The notes: generated by a model not told the origin, from the letters alone. DNA of 64,000 nt from Lutibacter sp. A64 (GCF_022429565.1 NZ_CP092487.1:2002001-2066000); one strand, 5' to 3'; counted from the stretch's first letter, positions 18,998-29,658 are shown. Translations and numbers: made by a program.

Positions 18998-19038
18998 CTA
19001 TTATATCGTAGAATTAATAAATTTAAACTAATTATAAA

Positions 19039-19317
19039 ATGAGTAAAATTAACATCAAACCATTAGCGGATAGAGTTTTAATAGAGCCTCTACCTGCAGA
19101 GACTACAACAGCTTCAGGTTTAATTATTCCAGATTCGGCAAAAGAAAAGCAACAAAAAGGAACTGTTTTAGCAGTTGGTAACGGTACAAAAGACGAACCA
19201 ATGACTGTAAAAGTTGGTGATACTGTTTTGTATGGTAAATATGCTGGTACTGAACTTGTTTTAGAAGGAAGTGAATATCTAATAATGAGAGAAAGCGATA
19301 TTTTAGCAATTGTTTAA
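19039..19317 (+). CDS. groES: Co-chaperonin GroES
   Basis: The 92-residue protein forms the heptameric lid of GroEL. Family signatures are [15 protein letters not shown] at residues 6-20, the mobile-loop region [18 protein letters not shown], and [11 protein letters not shown]. Length is normal. It lies 116 bp before groEL with an imperfect hairpin in the gap, and behind a terminator, so the pair is probably its own unit, likely heat- or stress-inducible (inference). Confidence 0.98.
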   Translation: MSKINIKPLADRVLIEPLPAETTTASGLIIPDSAKEKQQKGTVLAVGNGTKDEPMTVKVGDTVLYGKYAGTELVLEGSEYLIMRESDILAIV

Positions 19318-19331
19318 AATTCAGATTTCTA

Positions 19332-19394
19332 GCCTTTCGCTTTTAGCAATTGGCTTAATACATTAATTTATAAAACTAGCAAAAAGCTAAAGGC
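19332..19394 (+). repeat. Imperfect inverted repeat between groES and groEL
   Basis: GCCTTTCGCTTTTAGC (19332-19347) pairs at 14 of 16 positions with GCAAAAAGCTAAAGGC (19379-19394). It would form a hairpin in the groESL transcript and has no T-run after it. Confidence 0.6.
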
Positions 19395-19400
19395 AAATAG

Positions 19401-21071
<1,671 letters not shown>

Positions 21072-21095
21072 TAAAACATTTATATTACTATAAAT

Positions 21096-21134
21096 AAAAA
21101 AGGCTGTTTAGAAAATTTTCTAAACAGCCTTTTC
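21096..21134 (+). terminator. Terminator after groEL
   Basis: A perfect stem, AAAAGGCTGTTTAGAAAA against TTTTCTAAACAGCCTTTT, is flanked by A and T runs. Confidence 0.9.
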
Positions 21135-21211
21135 ATTTTTAACCGTAAAAATAGACCTATTTCACAACTAATTTAGTACTTTTAAAGTCCAAAAAATTAT
21201 AAATTTTTCTA

Positions 21212-21787
21212 ATGAGTACAGAACGCATAGCAACAATTGAAGATTGTAGAAAATTATTAAAAAAAGAAATTAAAACGTTTCCAGATTGGCCAGAGAAAGG
21301 TGTAAATTTTAAAGATGTACAAAGTATTTTATACAAACCAGAATTAGCTGTACTTACATCGCATTACCTACAAGAATTGTTGCCAAAACAAAATACTGAT
21401 TACTTATTCAATAAAATTTTATGTTTTGATGCTAGAGGTTTTTTATTTGGATTTGATTTAGCAAAAGCTGCTAAAACACCTATGATTTTAGCTAGAAAAC
21501 CAGGAAAACTACCTGGTGAGGTTATTACTCAAACCTTTGAAAAAGAATATGGCTTAGATGAAATTCAAGTACAAAAAGGCTTAATTAATCCAGGTGATAA
21601 AGTGTTGATACACGACGATTTATTAGCAACTGGAGGAACCGCACGCGCTGCCGCCGAAATAATTTTAAAATGTGGTGCTGAAATTGCTGGCTTTAATTTT
21701 ATTATGGATTTATCTTTTTTACCTGGAAGGAAAGTACTTCAAAAATATGTGGATGATAGCAAGATAAATGCGCTGTTAACTTTTTAG
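21212..21787 (+). CDS. apt: Adenine phosphoribosyltransferase
   Basis: The 191-residue enzyme converts adenine and PRPP to AMP (purine salvage). The family opening FPDWPEKGVNFKDV lies near residues 18-31, a CFDARGFLFG stretch around 71-80, and the PRPP-binding loop VLIHDDLLATGGTARAA near residue 131. It is slightly longer at the N-terminus than E. coli Apt. It stands alone between the groEL terminator and a converging minus-strand gene. Confidence 0.95.
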   Translation: MSTERIATIEDCRKLLKKEIKTFPDWPEKGVNFKDVQSILYKPELAVLTSHYLQELLPKQNTDYLFNKILCFDARGFLFGFDLAKAAKTPMILARKPGKLPGEVITQTFEKEYGLDEIQVQKGLINPGDKVLIHDDLLATGGTARAAAEIILKCGAEIAGFNFIMDLSFLPGRKVLQKYVDDSKINALLTF

Positions 21788-21826
21788 CACAACGCGTAAT
21801 TTTAGTTTTTTTTAAAAATAGTGCAT

Positions 21827-22279
21827 TTACTTCCAAAATACATCATTTAAATTATCAACGAATTTAGTTTCGTTATGAAATTTTTCTATATCTTCTAATT
21901 GTTCTTTTGTAGCGACAGCTTGAATTTCATTAAACAAAATACGTTCTTCAAAACGAACGTGTTCTTTTAACTTTACGTGTAATCTAGTTAAAGAATTTTC
22001 TATTTCTGTAGTATTGATAAAAAGTGCTATTATTAAGTTATGTTCTTCTAACGCCTGAATTATTAAGGGATGCTCACCTCCCAAAACTGGAAACATATAG
22101 CGTTCTTCTAACTGAAAATGCTCTAAAATATGAGTCTCATAAAACCAATTAACATACGTTTTAATTCTATCTACTTCAACTTTTTTAGAAAGTCCAACTT
22201 TAATTTTCCAACAAAGCAATAACGCTTGATGGTGATCTTTAGAAAACTCTTGTAAAGATTGATGCCTTTTAATTGCCAT
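21827..22279 (-). CDS. Hemerythrin-like (HHE) domain protein
   Basis: The 150-residue soluble helical protein carries histidine and glutamate residues of the hemerythrin-like fold: HHQALLLCW near the N-terminus, HILEHFQLEERYMFPVL, an isolated HN (EEHNLIIALF), and HVRFEERILFNEI. These can bind a di-iron centre; such proteins sense or store O2, NO or iron, or act in iron-sulfur repair. No other domain is attached. It lies 90 bp before the PepSY gene region but may have its own promoter, and there is no clear functional link to apt. Confidence 0.8.
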   Translation of the reverse strand: MAIKRHQSLQEFSKDHHQALLLCWKIKVGLSKKVEVDRIKTYVNWFYETHILEHFQLEERYMFPVLGGEHPLIIQALEEHNLIIALFINTTEIENSLTRLHVKLKEHVRFEERILFNEIQAVATKEQLEDIEKFHNETKFVDNLNDVFWK

Positions 22280-22369
22280 TAGCCAAATTATTATTTTTAT
22301 AAATCTAAGTATTTATTTTAGAACAAATAACTTTAAGATTTATAAAAATAATAAGACATTAGTAAAAAC

Positions 22370-22885
22370 TTATATAAAAATTAAAACGAGTGTTAAAACA
22401 ATTCCTCCAAGGGTAAAGTACATTCCTTTTTTAAAAGTTTTAGTTTTTGGTAAAAACATCCAAAATGAAGAAATAGAAAAAAACAATAATGACAACCCAA
22501 AGAATATATTTAACCAGTATAATGATCCTTTTGTATTTGATTTATGTAAATGCGTAATTTTATCTAACACAAATGGAAGTTCTTTTGACGTATATTTTGC
22601 AATTCCAGTAATGCTATTATAAGTACCATTATCAAAATAAAGTATAGCATTCTCAGTTTTGTTAATCTTAAGATTTCGCATTTTTAATTCTCTACTAAGA
22701 TCTAATACATTTAAATTTGCCTGTAACTTCTTTTCTCTTTGCTTTTCAACTTTAAAAGCACCTGTATCACGAAAAATTAATACAATTCCACTTACCGCAT
22801 ACATACTCATTACACCTATTAGAAAAAAACCTAAATACCGGTGTACAATTCTCATATAAAAATTTGTTGATTTTTTACTTTTCAT
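22370..22885 (-). CDS. PepSY-associated membrane protein
   Basis: The 171-residue protein has a transmembrane helix near residues 14-32 (LGFFLIGVMSMYAVSGIVLI), a periplasmic middle of about 90 residues, and two helices at about 122-142 and 150-171. HRYLGFFLIGVMSMYAVSG matches the PepSY-associated helix family found with TonB receptors and iron or copper uptake. It is the last gene of the GLPGLI/outer-membrane-protein operon, 10 bp after the beta-barrel gene. The role of the family (redox or metal handling at the inner membrane) is only partly known. Confidence 0.75.
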   Translation of the reverse strand: MKSKKSTNFYMRIVHRYLGFFLIGVMSMYAVSGIVLIFRDTGAFKVEKQREKKLQANLNVLDLSRELKMRNLKINKTENAILYFDNGTYNSITGIAKYTSKELPFVLDKITHLHKSNTKGSLYWLNIFFGLSLLFFSISSFWMFLPKTKTFKKGMYFTLGGIVLTLVLIFI

Positions 22886-22895
22886 TATTAATTAA

Positions 22896-25574
22896 TTATA
22901 AGTTATATTTTACAGAAAACATCCAAAGTCTTGGTTGAATATAATACAACGAAGTTGAATTACTATCTGTAATTTCGTTATAACTATCCGTATTCATAGA
23001 TGTATTGTCTGTTAAGTTACTTGCTGAAATTTTAAATTCCCACTTACTATTTGCTTGTTGGTAGTACAAATTTGCATTTAAAAACGAATAGGTATTTTTA
23101 GTTTCGTTGTTAGAATTTTCAAAAGTATTTTTATAGCTGTAATAACTATAATCTGCAGTTAAAATAAAGTTTTTTAAGAAACTTACTTCAAAATTTGCAA
23201 AAGGCCTATCGGTTTCACTATTTGATCTTGTATAGTCTGAAAATGATTTTTGATATCCAACTTCAAAATTTGGAGCATTTTTAAACTTTGTTGCAATACT
23301 CGCTTGGTAATTATGTGATAACGATTCTGATTTTATTAGTTCATCATCTACAATATTATTAAACGTAGAGTTTGAAATTCTTGCAGAAAAATTTGTTTTA
23401 AGTTTACTATAAGTTTTTCCATATCTAAATGAAGCAGACATTGTTTCATCGGCTAAATTTGAATTTACTGGGTATGAAATTCTATCAATTCCAATTAACT
23501 CTGTATTATTTTTAATACTATTATCTTTTTTAGTATAGTTAATAGAAGCATTAATATTTGTAAAAGAAAACATACTAAAACTAAAATAACTTAATGAATA
23601 GGTATGGTACAAGGCACTTTCTAAATCTCTGTTACCGCGTGTAAGCGAATTGTAATTATTTAAAAAATACCCTTCACCAATATTATCAATATCTGTAAAC
23701 TGAGTTGTCATTGCGTAATTAAAACGCAAACTTTCAGAAGACTTCAATTGTAAACTCGCATACACATCTGGCAATAATTTGGTAGTATTTTCTTTATTTT
23801 CACTACCTAACTGCGTATCTTTTGTTGTGTATTGATGTAAGCTTAACCCTGGATTAAAAGTAAAAATTCCAGAAACCATTTTATAATGCACTCCTAAAAA
23901 CATGTCGGTAAAATTATAAACCACATCATTATTTAAAGCAGCATCGTTAAAATCTAATACAGAACCATCATCTAAATTTTGAGAAATATGCGAATCTAAA
24001 TTTTGATGACTAAATGTAGTTCCTAAAGAAATATTAATATTACTTTTTGGAGTTAACAGGTAGTAATAATCAAACTTAGCATCAAATTTATTGGTTGTAA
24101 TTTTTTTATCTTGAACTATATCAAAGAAATTTTCAGCTTCTGAAGTTGGCAATACTAAAAACGGTTGTAAAGTAGCTATTGAATTGTACAAAGGTTTGTC
24201 TTTTTGATATAAATGTTGCATTTCTGCAGAAAAAATATTTTTATCATCTATGGTATAATACAAGTTAAAATTCTGATTTAAAGAAGCTGGTTTTTCTTCT
24301 TGATAGGTATCTGCATCTCTACTTGTAGAAGTTACATCTTGAAATTCATTTTGCTCAGAAATTTTACCAAAAATGTCATAATCTATATGTACATCTGTAG
24401 TTGGTTTATAAGTAGCACTAAATTTTAGCAATCCTAATTTACTTTCTTGATACGCTTTGTTTTCTGAAGTTTCGGTTAAATTCAACTTATTATATACCGT
24501 ATTTGACGCAGTTAATAAATCGGTTTCAGATTGATTTACAATTGCAAATCCGTTTAAATCTAGATTTTTATTTGGAGACAAGCCAAAGTTTAAAGCTCCA
24601 AATTTTGATGTAATTTCTTGCGCTCTATTATTTTGAGTAGTTAAAAAACCGACACCTCCAGTAGAAACATTAAAACTAGTTCCGCTTCCGCTCATAGCAC
24701 TACGCAAACCACCTGTAAATCTAAAATAATCTTGTCTGGTAAAAGGTGCTTCTCCAATATTATTAAAGTCGGCTAAAATATTTATACTCTTATCTGGACT
24801 GTAATAAAACAGTTTAGGTTTTGCTAGGTATTTATCATCTTCTCCTACTCCGGCATTTACTTCTCCAAACCAAAATTTATTTTTACCTTTTTTTAATTTA
24901 ATATTGATAGCAACATTATCTTCATTATTGGTTACACCGCGCATTCCAGCAACTTCGTTATAATTTTTTAACACTTGTACTTTATCAATAGCACTTGCTG
25001 GTATATTTTGAGTTGCTAGTTTAGAATCTCCATCGAAAAACTCTTTTCCTTCAACCAATATTTTTTGCACTTTTTTACCTTCTACTTCTACCTCTCCATT
25101 GTCATCAATATCAATTCCAGGTAATTTTTCAAGCACATCTTCTAACTTTTTTTCTGTCCCTGTTGTAAACGAATCTGAATTATACACAATGGTATCGCCA
25201 ACAATTTTCACCGGCATTTCATAGGTTATTTCAACGGTATTTAAAGATTCACTAGATTCTTTTAGAACAAAATCTTTGGTAAAATCTGCTGTTGTATTGT
25301 TTGTATCAATTTCAAAATCTTGAGTATCAAAACCAAGATAACTCACCTTAAGTGTATACGCTTCATCTTGTTCTAAAGCAAGCTTATAATTCCCTTTAGC
25401 ATCTGTTATTGAATACGATTGTAAGAATTTTGTACCTTTTTTAAAAGCAATAACATTTGCCATTTCTAGGGGTTCACCTGCTTCATTCTTTATGATTCCT
25501 TCTAACTTTATATTTTGTGCAATCACAAAAAATGGAGCTGCCATAAAAATAAGCAAGCTTATGTATTTTTTCAT
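22896..25574 (-). CDS. TonB-dependent-receptor-like outer membrane beta-barrel protein
   Basis: The 892-residue protein has a signal peptide ending near FFVIAQ (residue 20), then a carboxypeptidase-regulatory-like beta-sandwich (about 22-100), a plug-like domain (about 115-225, with KLEDVLEKLPGIDIDDNGEV and KILVEGKEFFDGD), and a long barrel to the end (WMFSVKYNL). This build matches the Bacteroidota outer-membrane beta-barrel family that pairs with GLPGLI proteins rather than SusC. The ligand is unknown. It lies 89 bp after the GLPGLI gene and 10 bp before the PepSY-type gene. A divergent two-component system probably controls it. Confidence 0.85.
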   Translation of the reverse strand: MKKYISLLIFMAAPFFVIAQNIKLEGIIKNEAGEPLEMANVIAFKKGTKFLQSYSITDAKGNYKLALEQDEAYTLKVSYLGFDTQDFEIDTNNTTADFTKDFVLKESSESLNTVEITYEMPVKIVGDTIVYNSDSFTTGTEKKLEDVLEKLPGIDIDDNGEVEVEGKKVQKILVEGKEFFDGDSKLATQNIPASAIDKVQVLKNYNEVAGMRGVTNNEDNVAINIKLKKGKNKFWFGEVNAGVGEDDKYLAKPKLFYYSPDKSINILADFNNIGEAPFTRQDYFRFTGGLRSAMSGSGTSFNVSTGGVGFLTTQNNRAQEITSKFGALNFGLSPNKNLDLNGFAIVNQSETDLLTASNTVYNKLNLTETSENKAYQESKLGLLKFSATYKPTTDVHIDYDIFGKISEQNEFQDVTSTSRDADTYQEEKPASLNQNFNLYYTIDDKNIFSAEMQHLYQKDKPLYNSIATLQPFLVLPTSEAENFFDIVQDKKITTNKFDAKFDYYYLLTPKSNINISLGTTFSHQNLDSHISQNLDDGSVLDFNDAALNNDVVYNFTDMFLGVHYKMVSGIFTFNPGLSLHQYTTKDTQLGSENKENTTKLLPDVYASLQLKSSESLRFNYAMTTQFTDIDNIGEGYFLNNYNSLTRGNRDLESALYHTYSLSYFSFSMFSFTNINASINYTKKDNSIKNNTELIGIDRISYPVNSNLADETMSASFRYGKTYSKLKTNFSARISNSTFNNIVDDELIKSESLSHNYQASIATKFKNAPNFEVGYQKSFSDYTRSNSETDRPFANFEVSFLKNFILTADYSYYSYKNTFENSNNETKNTYSFLNANLYYQQANSKWEFKISASNLTDNTSMNTDSYNEITDSNSTSLYYIQPRLWMFSVKYNL

Positions 25575-25663
25575 TTTAAATTGTTTTAATTGTATTGAAT
25601 TGTATTGGCTTTTATAGACCTAATAGGTTTTATTTCAAGATTTAAACTTCTCGTTTAATACGT

Positions 25664-26542
25664 TTAACCTCTTCTTCTACCGCCTGGTTGCCCACCTTTT
25701 TGACGTTCATTTCTAAAACGCTCTTGCATTTCTTTCATTTTTTCAGCAATAATTTCGTCGTATTCTGCTTGAGTAACTTCTTTACCTTTTGTTGGTTCTT
25801 TAAGCTCAATTTTATCTTTAGGGTTGATTACTATTTTAGTACATAAAACAACCGTATTTCCATAAGATGCTTCTAGAATAAGACCTGGTAATCCCCAAAA
25901 ATCTGAAGGACCGTGACTTACTGGAATATTTAAAGCATACCAAGCTGTTACAACAACCTCTTCTGTTTTAGGCGCTTCCTCTTTTTCTTCCTCTTCTTCA
26001 GCATTGTTATTTTGTCCAGGACCACCTCTTCTATCAAATCTAAATTCTGGTTGTACAGGAACCTCAATAACTGTTGTAGCTTTAAAACACATATTTTCAC
26101 CAATCATTTTGGTTTCTTGCTCCATCTTCCATTCGTAATCTTTTAAGGCATCTTTTATTAAAAAGTTTTTACCACTAAATTCATTCTCTTTTACAGCTGA
26201 CTTAGTTTGTGTGTTTTTATAATAATCTCCTGTAGCTCCACCACTTATTGCTCCAAGACGAAAACCACCTCTTCCACCACCAGCGCTTTGATCTAGAGTT
26301 ACTTCTTCTTTATAAATTGAAGCTGTTTTATCGAATGTTAAGGTGTATGTTTTTTCTAGCTGACTTTTCATTCTTTCTTTAATAAATTTAATTCTATCAG
26401 CAGGAATTCCACTACTTTCAAAATCTATATCTAAAGTTGTTTTTGTTTGATAGGTAGCAATTCCTTGAAAGTCTTGAGCAAAAACTGCTGTACTTACAAG
26501 TAATACTATAACGGTGATACTTTTTAAAAGAATTGATTTCAT
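25664..26542 (-). CDS. GLPGLI family protein
   Basis: The 292-residue secreted protein has a signal peptide ending TAVFAQ (residue 23). The family-naming motif GLPGLI is at residues 217-222 (DFWGLPGLILEASYGN). An acidic insert (EEEEEKEEAPKTEE, about 182-195) and an Arg/Gly-rich C-terminus (RQKGGQPGGRRRG) are unusual low-complexity parts. GLPGLI proteins are Bacteroidota-specific, often encoded beside TonB-like outer membrane proteins, and of unknown biochemical role. It is the first gene of a three-gene minus-strand operon, divergent from a histidine kinase. Confidence 0.9.
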   Translation of the reverse strand: MKSILLKSITVIVLLVSTAVFAQDFQGIATYQTKTTLDIDFESSGIPADRIKFIKERMKSQLEKTYTLTFDKTASIYKEEVTLDQSAGGGRGGFRLGAISGGATGDYYKNTQTKSAVKENEFSGKNFLIKDALKDYEWKMEQETKMIGENMCFKATTVIEVPVQPEFRFDRRGGPGQNNNAEEEEEKEEAPKTEEVVVTAWYALNIPVSHGPSDFWGLPGLILEASYGNTVVLCTKIVINPKDKIELKEPTKGKEVTQAEYDEIIAEKMKEMQERFRNERQKGGQPGGRRRG

Positions 26543-26572
26543 TATTTATGATTTTTATTGTTATTTTAGATA

Positions 26573-26580
26573 CAAATATA
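26573..26580 (-). promoter_or_regulatory. Candidate -7 element of the GLPGLI operon
   Basis: The minus strand reads TATATTTG. No TTG lies at the right -33 distance; the GTTAA repeats (26603-26627) occupy roughly -36 to -60 instead, as expected for a promoter that needs an activator. Confidence 0.5.
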
Positions 26581-26602
26581 ATTACATACTAGGTAACCTA
26601 AA

Positions 26603-26627
26603 GTTAATTAGTGTTAACTACTGTTAA
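26603..26627. promoter_or_regulatory. Three GTTAA direct repeats at 10-bp period
   Basis: GTTAA occurs at 26603, 26613 and 26623, exactly one helical turn apart, between two divergent operons. Tandem half-sites on one DNA face are typical of OmpR/PhoB-type regulators, and such a regulator is encoded downstream at 28133. Confidence 0.55.
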
Positions 26628-26631
26628 CCAA

Positions 26632-26663
26632 TTGGGATTATAGACTTTATGTACTTAACTTTG
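26632..26663 (+). promoter_or_regulatory. Promoter of the histidine kinase/response regulator operon
   Basis: TTG (26632-26634), a 21-nt spacer and TAACTTTG (26656-26663) form a good Bacteroidota promoter. The ATG begins at 26668, so the transcript would start at or within about 2 nt of the start codon (leaderless). Confidence 0.65.
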
Positions 26664-26667
26664 AACA

Positions 26668-28140
26668 ATGGAAAAGCAAAATTACAAATATGTAGTTTAT
26701 TTTATTGGTATTACCATCTTGGTTACAATTGCCGCACAAGTTTATTGGAACTATAAAGAATACCAAGCAAACAAACAAAATTTAATTAGCAAGGTACAAC
26801 TGAGTTTAGACAACTCTGTAGAAACTTATTTTGCAAATATTACAAAATCTGGAATTATAACTTACGCTTCTACAGACACTTTAAACTCTGAAAACAAAAT
26901 TGATACTATTGTTGTAAAAACAAATTCGCGCTACGGATTTAGAAAAAAAATTGATAGCACCTTACAAAACTTAATTAAAAAGGATAGTAGTAAACCTTTA
27001 TTATTAAAAAATCATAATTATGGGCAATATCCTTTTTTTACTAGTGACAAAAACTTCCCGAAAAATATAGATAGTTTAATTTCAAAAGTTTTTATTTCTA
27101 TATCTAGAGACACCTTAGATCTAGAAAAGTTAGACAGTTACTTAAATGAAGAATTTAAAAGAAATAATATTGATGTTACGTATGGCTTAAAATATAAATA
27201 CCTCAAGAAAAATTATTCAAAAGATAGTATTCTGCCAAAAACTATTGATTTTAACTTAGATAAATTTCCAAATAAACATTTAACAGCGACTTCAAAATCT
27301 ACTTTTCTACCACACAGAAGCACTTTAAAATTATTTTTCACCAACGAAACACGACTGCTTTTACAAAAATCATACATTAGCATATTACTCTCACTTTTAC
27401 TATCTTTAAGCGTTATTGCAAGTTTAGTATATTTACTAAAAACAATATACAAACAAAAGCAACTAGCAGAAGTAAAAAACGATTTAATAAACAATATAAC
27501 ACACGAGTTTAAAACACCCATTGCAACTATTTCAACAGCCTTAGAAGCAATGAAAAACTTTAACGCATTGGATGATAAAGTGAAATCTGAAAAATACATT
27601 GGCATTGCCAATTCTCAGGTTCAAAAACTCCATACTATGGTTGAAAAAATATTAGAAACCGCATCCATAAATAACGAAAACCTTGTTTTAACCAAGGAAG
27701 CTATCAACATTACCGAACTGGTTAAAAATGTAATTGAAAAATACAAATTAATTAGTACCGATAAGCAAATTACTTTTAATACCAATTGCGAACATACCAT
27801 TTTAAATCTTGATCCATTTCATTTTGAAAATGCCATTGGAAATATTATTGATAATGCTATAAAATATGGTGGAGATAAAATCTCGGTAAATTTATCTTCT
27901 AAAGCATCTAAAATTATTATTTTAATTGAAGACAATGGAAAAGGAATTCATAAAACACAAAAAGAAAAAGTTTTTGAACAATTTTATAGAATTCCAACGG
28001 GTAACACCCACAATGTAAAAGGCTTTGGAATTGGACTGTATTACACCAAAAATATTATTGAAAAACACGGTGGAAGTATTGATATTATTTACGATAAAAA
28101 AAATAACACCTTATTTAAAATTGAACTTTTAAATGTCTAA
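26668..28140 (+). CDS. Sensor histidine kinase
   Basis: The 490-residue membrane kinase has a first transmembrane helix at about 8-26, a periplasmic sensor region of about 205 residues without a recognisable domain, a second helix at about 236-258, then HisKA and HATPase domains. His279 in NNITHEFKTP is the phosphorylated residue. ATP-site boxes are FENAIGNIIDNAIKYGG (N), IEDNGKGI (G1) and GFGIGLYY (G2). There is no HAMP or PAS domain. It overlaps the response regulator gene by 8 bp, implying coupled translation. The signal is unknown; the divergent operon suggests an envelope or metal-related cue. Confidence 0.95.
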   Translation: MEKQNYKYVVYFIGITILVTIAAQVYWNYKEYQANKQNLISKVQLSLDNSVETYFANITKSGIITYASTDTLNSENKIDTIVVKTNSRYGFRKKIDSTLQNLIKKDSSKPLLLKNHNYGQYPFFTSDKNFPKNIDSLISKVFISISRDTLDLEKLDSYLNEEFKRNNIDVTYGLKYKYLKKNYSKDSILPKTIDFNLDKFPNKHLTATSKSTFLPHRSTLKLFFTNETRLLLQKSYISILLSLLLSLSVIASLVYLLKTIYKQKQLAEVKNDLINNITHEFKTPIATISTALEAMKNFNALDDKVKSEKYIGIANSQVQKLHTMVEKILETASINNENLVLTKEAINITELVKNVIEKYKLISTDKQITFNTNCEHTILNLDPFHFENAIGNIIDNAIKYGGDKISVNLSSKASKIIILIEDNGKGIHKTQKEKVFEQFYRIPTGNTHNVKGFGIGLYYTKNIIEKHGGSIDIIYDKKNNTLFKIELLNV

Positions 28141-28813
28141 ATCGATAAAAATACTATTAGCTGAAGACGAACCTTCTTTAGGGCAAATTATTAAAGAAAG
28201 TTTAGAAACTAGAAATTTTGAAGTGCTGCTATGTGCAGACGGTGAAGAAGCTTACACTACTTATAAATCTGAAAAACCACTATTATTAGTTTTGGATATT
28301 ATGATGCCAAAAAAAGATGGTTTTACACTTGCTGAAGAAATACGAAAAGAAGATCAAGATATTCCTATTATTTTTTTAACAGCTAAATCTTTAACCGAAG
28401 ATGTAGTTAAAGGCTTTAATATTGGTGGTAACGATTATTTAAAGAAGCCTTTTAGTATGGAAGAGCTTATTGTTAGAATTAATGCACTTTTAAAACGAAG
28501 TAAAAACACTAACAGTACAGACCCAATTCAGCTTGGAAAATTTATTTTTGATTTAAAAAAACAAACCTTACAACTCGACACACATATAGAAAACTTAACC
28601 CATAGAGAAGCACATTTACTACACCATTTAGCTCTAAATAAAAATCAAATTTTAGATCGCTCAACTATTTTAAAAAAATTATGGGGAGACGATGATTTTT
28701 TTAATGCTAGAAGTATGGATGTTTTTATAACTAAACTTCGAAAAAAATTAAAACTAGACCCTTCAATACAAATTATTAATGTTAGAGGTTACGGCTATAA
28801 ATTAATTTATTAA
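28133..28813 (+). CDS. OmpR/PhoB-family response regulator
   Basis: The 226-residue protein has a receiver domain (residues 1-125) with acidic pocket AEDE near residue 10, phospho-acceptor Asp55 in LVLDIMMP, Thr/Ala in FLTAKS and Lys in LKKPF. A winged-helix DNA-binding domain follows (about 132-226), ending with MDVFITKLRKKLKLDPSIQI and VRGYGYKLIY. It is the partner of the overlapping histidine kinase. The GTTAA triple repeat upstream of the kinase is the most likely binding site (inference). A terminator follows. Confidence 0.96.
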   Translation: MSKSIKILLAEDEPSLGQIIKESLETRNFEVLLCADGEEAYTTYKSEKPLLLVLDIMMPKKDGFTLAEEIRKEDQDIPIIFLTAKSLTEDVVKGFNIGGNDYLKKPFSMEELIVRINALLKRSKNTNSTDPIQLGKFIFDLKKQTLQLDTHIENLTHREAHLLHHLALNKNQILDRSTILKKLWGDDDFFNARSMDVFITKLRKKLKLDPSIQIINVRGYGYKLIY

Positions 28814-28849
28814 ATATTTATAATATTATAAAATACAGTTATACTAAAC

Positions 28850-28877
28850 CTACCTGCTAAAAGGTAGATTTCTTTTT
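28850..28877 (+). terminator. Terminator after the response regulator gene
   Basis: Arms CTACCT (28850-28855) and AGGTAG (28862-28867) are followed by ATTTCTTTTT. Confidence 0.7.
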
Positions 28878-28982
28878 ACATCGCAACTTTTTGATTTTAA
28901 TTGAATACCATTCTAAAATAAGTATTTACAAACCTTTTTTAAACTTAAAATTAATTGTTCCTCCTTTAAATTTAAATTGGCA

Positions 28983-29014
28983 TTGTTTATTCATAAAAAA
29001 ATTAAGTACTTTAG
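28983..29014 (+). promoter_or_regulatory. Candidate promoter of the deoxynucleoside kinase gene
   Basis: TTG (28983-28985), 21 nt, then TACTTTAG (29007-29014), one mismatch from TAnnTTTG. Confidence 0.4.
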
Positions 29015-29043
29015 CCTTTTAATTTTTTATAATAAAAACTATT

Positions 29044-29658
29044 ATGCACGTAGCCATTGCAGGTAACATAGGAGCTGGTAAAACAACTTTAACCAAGCTT
29101 TTAGCAAAACATTACAATTGGGAACCACATTTTGAATCTGTAGAAGAAAACCCTTATTTAGATGATTTTTACGGGGAAATGGAGCGTTGGTCTTTTAATT
29201 TACAGGTATATTTTTTAAATAGTAGATTTCGTCAAATATTAGAAATTCGTGAAAGTGGTAAAAACATTATTCAAGATAGAACTATTTATGAAGATGCCCG
29301 TATTTTTGCCCCAAATTTACATGCTATGGGTTTAATGCCTAATAGAGATTACAAAAATTACGATTCTCTTTTTGAACTTATGGAACGCTTGGTAACTCCT
29401 CCAGATTTATTAATTTATTTAAGAGCTTCTATACAAACATTGGTTGGTCAAATTCATAAAAGAGGTAGAGACTATGAAAATTCTATTAGCATAGACTATT
29501 TAAGCAGGTTAAACGAACGTTATGAAGCTTGGATTACTAAATACACCAAAGGAAAATTATTAATTATTGATGTTGATAATTTGGATTTTGTTTCAAATCC
29601 AGAAGATTTAGGGTTGATAATTGATAAAATTGATGCTCAAATAAACGGTTTATTTTAA
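29044..29658 (+). CDS. Deoxynucleoside kinase
   Basis: The 204-residue cytosolic enzyme phosphorylates deoxynucleosides with ATP (salvage). The P-loop is GNIGAGKT at residues 7-14, followed by the DRT motif (IIQDRTIYEDARIF, near 79) and the LID-type arginines in IHKRGRDYE. Family and length match the dCK/dGK-type kinases of Bacteroidota; the base specificity cannot be told from sequence. It is a single gene, convergent with pckA across a shared terminator. Confidence 0.93.
   Translation: MHVAIAGNIGAGKTTLTKLLAKHYNWEPHFESVEENPYLDDFYGEMERWSFNLQVYFLNSRFRQILEIRESGKNIIQDRTIYEDARIFAPNLHAMGLMPNRDYKNYDSLFELMERLVTPPDLLIYLRASIQTLVGQIHKRGRDYENSISIDYLSRLNERYEAWITKYTKGKLLIIDVDNLDFVSNPEDLGLIIDKIDAQINGLF

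Noticed and set aside
28814-29043. Small RNA gene between the response regulator and the deoxynucleoside kinase gene
   Set aside because: Apart from a terminator and a weak promoter the 230 bp is AT-rich without a recognisable RNA fold.
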